24,614 nt of DNA. It comes from a virus. Positions 20,037-24,614 of this stretch are shown piece after piece. The position numbers were made by a program, and so were the translations under genes. The stretch lies in IMG/VR virus record IMGVR_UViG_3300035698_018157, positions 1 through 24,614 of that record, one strand, 5' to 3'. Position 1 is the stretch's first letter. The number at the start of each line of letters is the position of its first letter. The notes under the pieces are model-generated. The model worked only from the letters and a program-made list of their open reading frames with translations. It did no database searches and was not told where the DNA came from.

Positions 20037-22496
20037 ATGCAAAACGAAAAATACAAATGGCTTAACAGCGCAAGTAAACAATTTTTAGCCAACGGTTACT
20101 TAGAACAAGACGAAGATGCTATTGAAAGATTTTCTAATATTGCAATGTCAGCAGAAAAATCACTAGGGATAAAAGGGTTTGCAGAAAAATTTGAAAATTA
20201 TCTTTCTTTGGGGTATTATTCTTTATCTTCGCCTATCGTATCAAACTTTGGCAAAAAAAGAGGGTTGCCAATTAGTTGTTTCAGCGTGCTTGTTCCTGAC
20301 AATACTGCGGGGATTCTAAACAAAGCATCTGAGGTTGGCATTATGAGTAAGAGCGGGGGCGGCACAGCAGGATTCTTTGGAAAAGTAAGGTCAAGAGGTT
20401 CTGTTATTTCTACTGGTGGCGCAACAGACGGACCAGTTAGATTCATGCAAATCTTTGAAACAGTTACAGATGTGATTAGTCAGGGCGGAGTTCGCAGGGG
20501 TTCATTTGCAGCGTATCTTCCGGTAGAGCATCCAGACATTTTAGAATTTTTACAAATAAGAGGCGAAGGCCACCCAATTCAAAACATTAGTTTGGGAGTT
20601 ACCATTACTGATAACTGGATGGAAGAAATGATTGGTGGAGACAAGCCAAAAAGAAAAATTTGGGGAAAGATTTTAGAAAAAAGAAGTGAGACTGGATATC
20701 CATATATTTTCTTTACTGACACGGCTAATAATAATGCGCCGCAAGTTTACAAAGATAAGGGCAAGACTATTCATTCGAGTCAACTTTGTGTTACTGGCGA
20801 CCAAAGAGTCGTATCGCAGCACGGAATGTTAACCGCCAAAGAGCTTTGTGAAATTGGCGGCGAGTTACAATTATTTGACAATAAAAACATTGTTGGTGCA
20901 GAACCAATGACTTTGGTTGAAAGAAATGCCGATGTTTACAAAGTTTGTTTGAGTAACGGTATGGAGCATAAAGTAACTGGATATCATAAGTTAGTGAAAT
21001 TCATCAACAAAAAACAAAATGTTGGAGAAGCACAGGTAATAACCACAGAAAATACAGAAGTTAAAAATTTAAAAGTTGGTGATTTTGTTGCTGTTCAAAC
21101 TGCAAAAGGCATTTTTGGAAAGAAAAAGATGCCAGCCGAAGCTTTTTTATTGGGCAAGCGACTAAGGAACGAAACAAAAGAACACGTTCCAAGCTGGATT
21201 TGGCAATCTGACGAAGAAACCGTTTGGCAATACATAAGGGGTCTTTTTTATGTAAAAAACTCTGTTCTCATTGGCAAGTCTAACGGCAAGGCAATTCAAC
21301 CCTACATTTCTTCTACTAACGTTGAGTGGTTAAAAGAAATCCAGTTGCTTCTAAGCAACCTTGGAGTAAAAACATCTATCAAAATATTAAGGACTCTTTT
21401 GCCTAACAGCAAGAGCGACCGCTCAGAACGCAAAACAAAAGACTGCTGGAGGCTCATCATAGGCAATGAACTCGACGCCAAGAAATTCCACAAAATAACC
21501 TCGATTAGTTATGAAGGAAAAGAAGATGTTTATTGCACCACAGTTGATTCAAAAGAACACCTTTGGGTTTGCAACGGATTCGTAACGCACAATTGCGCGG
21601 AGATTTTTTTAAGCACAGATGAAGACGAATCGTTTGTATGCAACCTTTCGTCAATGAATCTTTTGAGCTATGAAGAATGGAAAGACACTGATGCTGTAGA
21701 AACACTTATTTATTTTTTAGACGCTGTGATGTCTGAATTTATTGAAAAAACAACAGGCGTTCAACACATGGAATGTTCAAGAAAATTTGCTGTTTCTCAA
21801 AGGGCTTTAGGGCTAGGCGTTTTAGGTTGGCACAGCTATTTGCAGTCAAAATCAATTCCATTCGAATCAATGGAAGCCAAAATCAAGAATGTGGAAATAT
21901 TTAAATTGTTGAGAGACAAGTGTTTACAGGCCTCAAAAGATCTAGCCGTGATGTTTGGCGAACCAGAACTATTAAAAGGATATGGTTTGCGCAACGTAAC
22001 GCAAATGGCAATCGCGCCAACAACTTCATCTTCTTTTATTTTTGGCGGGGTTTCACAAGGAATCGAACCAATGAATAGTAATTATTTTGTTAAAAAGCTG
22101 GCCAAAGGAAATTTTACTTACAAAAACCCTTTTTTAAAAGAAGTATTAAAGAAATACAACAAGAACGACGAAGGCACTTGGAAGTCAATTCTAGTAAAAG
22201 GCGGCTCGGTGCAGCACTTGGAATTTCTTTTGGAAATCGAAAAGAATACTTTTAAGACCTTTGGGGAAATCAGCCAAAAGGAAATTGTTATACAAGCCGC
22301 GCAACGTCAAAAGTATATTGATCAAGGTCAATCGCTCAATCTAATGATTCCTTCGGATGCAGAGCCTCGGGATATTAACGCCCTGTTGATTGAGGGCTGG
22401 AGATTGGGAATTAAAACTTTTTATTATCAGCGCGGGGCCAATCCTGCACAAGAATTAGCAAGAAAGTTGAATCATTGCGTTAGTTGCGAGGCGTAA
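20037..22496 (+). CDS. nrdA: Class I ribonucleotide reductase, large (alpha) subunit, intein-containing
   Basis: The 819-residue precursor contains a 269-residue intein (residues 251-519), leaving a mature protein of 550 residues, short for NrdA (commonly 700-850) and without an evident ATP cone. Catalytic residues of the exteins are present: C81 (GLPISCFSV) and C535 (SFVCNLSSMNL) as the redox pair, C520 as the thiyl-radical cysteine (CAEIFLS), Y796-Y797 in TFYYQRG for radical transfer, and the C-terminal CVSC pair (C814, C817) that re-reduces the site. GGVRRGS and APTTSSSFIFGGVSQGIEP are further family motifs. It converts ribonucleotides to deoxyribonucleotides with NrdB. Activity requires protein splicing. 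It ends 19 bases before the next promoter's -35. Confidence 0.92.
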   Translation: MQNEKYKWLNSASKQFLANGYLEQDEDAIERFSNIAMSAEKSLGIKGFAEKFENYLSLGYYSLSSPIVSNFGKKRGLPISCFSVLVPDNTAGILNKASEVGIMSKSGGGTAGFFGKVRSRGSVISTGGATDGPVRFMQIFETVTDVISQGGVRRGSFAAYLPVEHPDILEFLQIRGEGHPIQNISLGVTITDNWMEEMIGGDKPKRKIWGKILEKRSETGYPYIFFTDTANNNAPQVYKDKGKTIHSSQLCVTGDQRVVSQHGMLTAKELCEIGGELQLFDNKNIVGAEPMTLVERNADVYKVCLSNGMEHKVTGYHKLVKFINKKQNVGEAQVITTENTEVKNLKVGDFVAVQTAKGIFGKKKMPAEAFLLGKRLRNETKEHVPSWIWQSDEETVWQYIRGLFYVKNSVLIGKSNGKAIQPYISSTNVEWLKEIQLLLSNLGVKTSIKILRTLLPNSKSDRSERKTKDCWRLIIGNELDAKKFHKITSISYEGKEDVYCTTVDSKEHLWVCNGFVTHNCAEIFLSTDEDESFVCNLSSMNLLSYEEWKDTDAVETLIYFLDAVMSEFIEKTTGVQHMECSRKFAVSQRALGLGVLGWHSYLQSKSIPFESMEAKIKNVEIFKLLRDKCLQASKDLAVMFGEPELLKGYGLRNVTQMAIAPTTSSSFIFGGVSQGIEPMNSNYFVKKLAKGNFTYKNPFLKEVLKKYNKNDEGTWKSILVKGGSVQHLEFLLEIEKNTFKTFGEISQKEIVIQAAQRQKYIDQGQSLNLMIPSDAEPRDINALLIEGWRLGIKTFYYQRGANPAQELARKLNHCVSCEA
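20787..21593 (+). mobile_element. Intein in NrdA with degenerate LAGLIDADG core
   Basis: The intein runs from C251 (block A, CVTGDQRVVSQHG) to N519 (block G, VTHN) and is followed by extein cysteine C520. Block B is VTGYHKL, a TxxH-type match, and block F is VYCTTVDSKEHLWVCNGF. Splicing residues (first Cys, His-Asn at the end, +1 Cys) are all present, so splicing should work. At 269 residues it is longer than a mini-intein but shorter than one with a full homing endonuclease. The middle retains a piece resembling the second half of a LAGLIDADG domain (VPSWIW..., YIRGLF, STNVEWLKEIQLLLSNLGVKTSI), yet the DADG part reads YVKN, so endonuclease activity is probably lost. Confidence 0.9.
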
Positions 22497-22515
22497 AACA
22501 AATTTTAAATAAAAA

Positions 22516-22544
22516 TTGACAACGTATCGAGCGTTTGCTATGAT
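22516..22544 (+). promoter_or_regulatory. Sigma70 promoter before the DNA-modification genes
   Basis: Perfect TTGACA (22516-22521), 17 bases, TATGAT (22539-22544) with TGC immediately upstream (extended -10). The predicted start is at about 22551, so an ATG at 22553 would be read from an almost leaderless mRNA. It should transcribe the broken small ORF, the methyltransferase and the Mom-like gene. Its spacer differs from the P0-P2 element. Confidence 0.75.
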
Positions 22545-22552
22545 AATAACAA

Positions 22553-22795
22553 ATGGTAAAGCCTCCAACGCAAAAACAAAAAATACAAAAATACGAATCA
22601 CTTCTTCACGAAATAAATCTTTGTTTTGTTTTTTTTAGTGACAAAATTCTTCCTATTAACAAGAACAGATTGGATAAGCTATTGGATAATGTAGATAAGT
22701 AGAGTTATGCCCATCGCGTAGGCAATGGAGAAATTAGCGATAAAAAACAACAAGAGCTAATCAACGATAGGTTCTGGCAACTATTAGAAAAGTAA
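22553..22795 (+). pseudogene. Small ORF interrupted by one in-frame TAG
   Basis: From ATG at 22553 a frame of 49 codons ends in TAG (22700-22702), and the same frame continues without a break to TAA at 22793-22795, giving 79 sense codons plus the TAG. The part after the TAG (SYAHRVGNGEISDKKQQELINDRFW) looks clearly coding and resembles small proteins I recall from T4-like phages. A single change of a sense codon such as TGG to TAG is the simplest reading, leaving a 49-residue truncated protein. Suppression of TAG or a sequencing error are alternatives. TAG ends only two other annotated genes here. Function unknown. Confidence 0.55.
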
Positions 22796-22839
22796 TGATG
22801 AATAATTTAGATTATTTCAACAGAAAAGATTAATTGATA

Positions 22840-23775
22840 ATGAATAAAATGAATGTATTAAGTTTATTTGATGGTATTTCATGTGGGCAAATCGCTCTTG
22901 AACGCGCGGGAATTAAAGTAAACAAATATTTTGCTAGTGAAATCGACAAACACGCAAATCAAGTCACGCAACATAATTATCCTAACACAATCCAACTAGG
23001 TAGCGTAATCGAACTTAAGCCCGATTACTTACCTAAAATTAACCTTTTGCAAGGAGGAAGCCCGTGCCAGTCTTTTTCTTTTTCGGGAAAACAAAATGGA
23101 ATGACAACAGTAGATAATGTTGAAATTACTACACTTGAACAATATTTAGAATTAAAAGAAAACAACTTTAAGTTTGAAGGTCAGTCTTATTTATTTTGGG
23201 AATACGTTAGAATACTCAAGCAAGCCAAGCCAGATTATTTTTTGCTAGAAAACGTAAAGATGTCAAAAAAATGGCAAGATGTAATTTCTTCTACGTTGGG
23301 CGTAGAACCCATAAAGATTAACAGCTCTTTGGTAAGTTCGCAAAACAGAGTCAGAAATTATTGGACAAATATCTCCAAAATAACTCAGCCAGAAGATAAG
23401 GGAATAGTTCTTAAAGATATTCTTGAGTCAGATCAAGAAAAAATTAAAAAGCATTTTTTGAGCGAAAAAGCAACGGCCTCAATTAAAAGATACCAAGATT
23501 CGAAATTAAAAAATAATAAAAATACTTCAAAGTCCCCAACCTTAACTACAGAGTTGTCCCGTCTATGGGGCTTTCAATTCGCTCCTAGATGGTGCAAGGA
23601 AATAGATTGCTATAGAATGCCTTCGCCTATAGAGTGTGAAAGGCTTCAAACATTACCAGACGATTATACTAATAGAATTAGTAATACGCAAAGATATAAA
23701 GCATTGGGCAATGGCTGGACAGTAGACGTAATTGCTCATATATTTAGTTTTCTTACTAAAGATGACAATTTTTAA
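22840..23775 (+). CDS. DNA (cytosine-5)-methyltransferase
   Basis: The 311-residue protein has the ordered C5-methyltransferase motifs: I, VLSLFDGISCGQ (SAM binding); IV, GGSPCQSFSFSG with catalytic C76; VI, FLLENV (E137); VIII, SSQNRVRNYW; IX-like, RMPSPIECERLQTLPDDYT; X, YKALGNGWTVDVI. It methylates cytosine at C5 in a specific DNA sequence using SAM. The organisation is the compact type seen in phages and resembling Dnmt3 in motifs I and IV. No restriction endonuclease gene is adjacent, so it is probably an orphan, protective or regulatory methylase. I take ATG 22840; ATG 22849 is also possible. It overlaps the Mom-like gene by 14 bases. Confidence 0.9.
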   Translation: MNKMNVLSLFDGISCGQIALERAGIKVNKYFASEIDKHANQVTQHNYPNTIQLGSVIELKPDYLPKINLLQGGSPCQSFSFSGKQNGMTTVDNVEITTLEQYLELKENNFKFEGQSYLFWEYVRILKQAKPDYFLLENVKMSKKWQDVISSTLGVEPIKINSSLVSSQNRVRNYWTNISKITQPEDKGIVLKDILESDQEKIKKHFLSEKATASIKRYQDSKLKNNKNTSKSPTLTTELSRLWGFQFAPRWCKEIDCYRMPSPIECERLQTLPDDYTNRISNTQRYKALGNGWTVDVIAHIFSFLTKDDNF

Positions 23776-24385
23776 GAACATAGATATTAGACTTATCAGC
23801 AGAAACGATTGCAAGCCATTCTTGTTGCAAATACATTATGCAAAAAGAATGCCTCATGTAAAATTTGCATTCGGCGCTTTTTACGACAACGATTTATTAG
23901 GGGTAATAACCTATGGCGTTCCAGCGAACAACAATTTAAATTCATTAGGCAATTTTAGCTGTTTAGAATTGAACCGATTATGCTTAAAAGATAATATTAA
24001 GAACTTATCGTCTTTCCTAATTGGCAATTCATTAAAATTACTGCCAAGACCGTTGGCGTTAGTTTCTTATGCAGATTCCTTGCATAACCATTGCGGCTAT
24101 GTCTATCAGGCGACTAATTGGATTTACTGCGGAATATCAAAAGGTGATAAAGAATATGAAATAAACGGTAAGTTGTTTCATAGGAAAAATTGTTTTAATA
24201 AATTTGGGACAGGATCGTTAGTAAAGATTCAAGAGTTATTCGGCGTAGATAACGTAAAGGTTATTTTACAAGGAGATAAATATAGATATTTTCAGTTATT
24301 AGGTAATAAAAAACAAAAAAAAGAAATGAAACTAACTTTGGAATCTAAATATAAAATATTACCTTATCCGAAAATAGTTAAATAA
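23762..24385 (+). CDS. Mom-like DNA modification protein (GNAT-type)
   Basis: The start at 23762 is preferred: it overlaps the methyltransferase end by 14 bases, while the upstream ATG at 23732 adds a hydrophobic stretch encoded by the methyltransferase in another frame. The 207-residue protein shows the pattern of the phage Mu Mom family: HYAKRMPHVKFAFGAF (about 25-40), LLGVITYGVPA (about 45-55), LELNRLCL (about 68-75), LVSYADS and GYVYQATNWIYCG (about 99-124). Mu Mom, a GNAT-related enzyme, converts adenine to N6-(methylcarbamoyl)adenine and makes DNA resistant to many restriction enzymes. The exact base product here cannot be read from sequence. No com-like zinc-finger translation activator is visible next to it. 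Confidence 0.8.
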   Translation: MTIFKNIDIRLISRNDCKPFLLQIHYAKRMPHVKFAFGAFYDNDLLGVITYGVPANNNLNSLGNFSCLELNRLCLKDNIKNLSSFLIGNSLKLLPRPLALVSYADSLHNHCGYVYQATNWIYCGISKGDKEYEINGKLFHRKNCFNKFGTGSLVKIQELFGVDNVKVILQGDKYRYFQLLGNKKQKKEMKLTLESKYKILPYPKIVK

Positions 24386-24427
24386 GGCAAACAACGGATA
24401 GAAAGCTTAAAAAAAACAATAATAATT

Positions 24428-24516
24428 GGATAGTAAACCTCTAAGGTAGAGGGCATCCCTGCTAAGGATTGCGGTCCGTAACCACTCGGGCTTGGCTTCG
24501 ATTGCTATGCTATCCG
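24428..24516 (+). tRNA. tRNA-Ser(GCU)
   Basis: The acceptor stem GGATAGT (24428-24434) pairs with GCTATCC (24509-24515), including one terminal G-T pair, with discriminator G (24516). The D arm is CCTC (24438-24441)/GAGG (24449-24452) with a TAAGGTA loop. The anticodon loop CTGCTAA (24459-24465) gives anticodon GCU, for AGC/AGU serine codons. A long variable arm and the T loop TTCGATT fit the serine class. CCA is not encoded in full (GCATAC follows). Odd points are A at position 8 instead of U, three unpaired A before the D stem, and a weak T stem (mismatch plus G-T). Probably functional, but more degenerate than a host tRNA. Confidence 0.75.
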
Positions 24517-24544
24517 CATACTAAACAGAAAATTATATTATAAT

Positions 24545-24614
24545 ATGATAAAGCAAGATGAATACGATAAAATTTTCAGCCAAGTCCCGCGACTTTGCAT
24601 AGATTTATTATTCA
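24545..24614 (+). CDS. Start of a small ORF running off the window
   Basis: ATG at 24545 opens a frame of 23 codons to the window edge, beginning MIKQDEYDKIFSQVPR. It follows the tRNA by 28 bases and has no Shine-Dalgarno; TATAAT directly abutting the ATG is too close to be its promoter. The opening (EYDKI) resembles that of the 50-residue ORF at 17472 (EEYDRL). Too short for identification. Confidence 0.35.
   Translation, partial: MIKQDEYDKIFSQVPRLCIDLLF

Noticed and set aside
11939-22702. Genome-wide TAG recoding
   Set aside because: TAG ends the ORFs at 11941 and 17624 at positions where read-through adds only a few or shadow-frame residues, and no suppressor tRNA is in the window, so one in-frame TAG at 22700 does not support an altered code.
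24539-24544. TATAAT just before the last ATG
   Set aside because: It abuts the ATG, so a start from it would lie inside the gene, and no -35 is found 17 bases upstream; AT-rich context explains it.

Overview
The window looks like part of the genome of a large, AT-rich, double-stranded DNA tailed phage rather than a bacterial chromosome. Genes are densely packed on the + strand with short overlaps (ATGA or GTGA). The set is typical of a T4-like replication and nucleotide metabolism block: a dNMP kinase-like protein, a probable SSB, a RecA/UvsX-like recombinase, a DnaB-type helicase, a TOPRIM primase, a Cas4/RecB-like nuclease, and class I ribonucleotide reductase. A phage-type tRNA and DNA-modification genes follow. 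Translation uses the standard bacterial code with mostly TAA stops. Only some genes have a clear Shine-Dalgarno sequence; many starts follow an A/T-rich leader. Promoters look like ordinary sigma70 sites with exact 17-bp spacers, so the phage probably relies on the host RNA polymerase. The host cannot be identified; weak Shine-Dalgarno use and an FmdB-like small protein of a type I recall from cyanophages are only hints.

Layout. 1-92: start of a gene reading leftward. 93-1298: a long region without convincing protein genes, opened by a strong promoter (163-191) and containing hairpin-rich sequence that may be a structured RNA. 1299-5233: two promoter-led groups. The first holds a small unknown protein, the dNMP kinase-like protein, a glycosyltransferase, a vWA protein and a cysteine-free FmdB-like protein; the second holds the SSB-like protein. 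5254-5294: a strong intrinsic terminator. 5299-8447: two large glycosyltransferase ORFs that appear to share one split GT9-type domain. 8460-18961: the recombination and replication core (possible annealing protein, RecA-like protein, nuclease, GT-A glycosyltransferase, two small proteins, helicase, small protein, primase, HTH-phosphoesterase, SLOG-like protein, Cys-rich protein, tiny ORF, Cas4-like nuclease, small protein). 19007-22496: promoter, nrdB, and nrdA interrupted by an intein. 22516-24385: promoter, a small ORF broken by one TAG, a cytosine-C5 methyltransferase, and a Mom-like DNA modification protein. 24428-24516: tRNA-Ser(GCU), followed by the start of another small ORF.

How it fits together. 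RNR and the dNMP kinase would supply dNTPs. Helicase, primase and SSB would replicate the DNA, while the RecA-like, annealing and nuclease proteins would handle recombination. The methyltransferase plus Mom-like pair would modify the DNA against host restriction. The glycosyltransferases, placed among the replication genes rather than visibly with virion genes, could modify DNA, virion proteins or host glycans; the sequence alone does not decide. The points most worth following up are the intein placed exactly before the catalytic radical cysteine of NrdA with a decayed endonuclease core, the C5-methyltransferase/Mom pair, the repeated promoter-spacer motif, the split GT9 domain, and the possible structured RNA near the left end.
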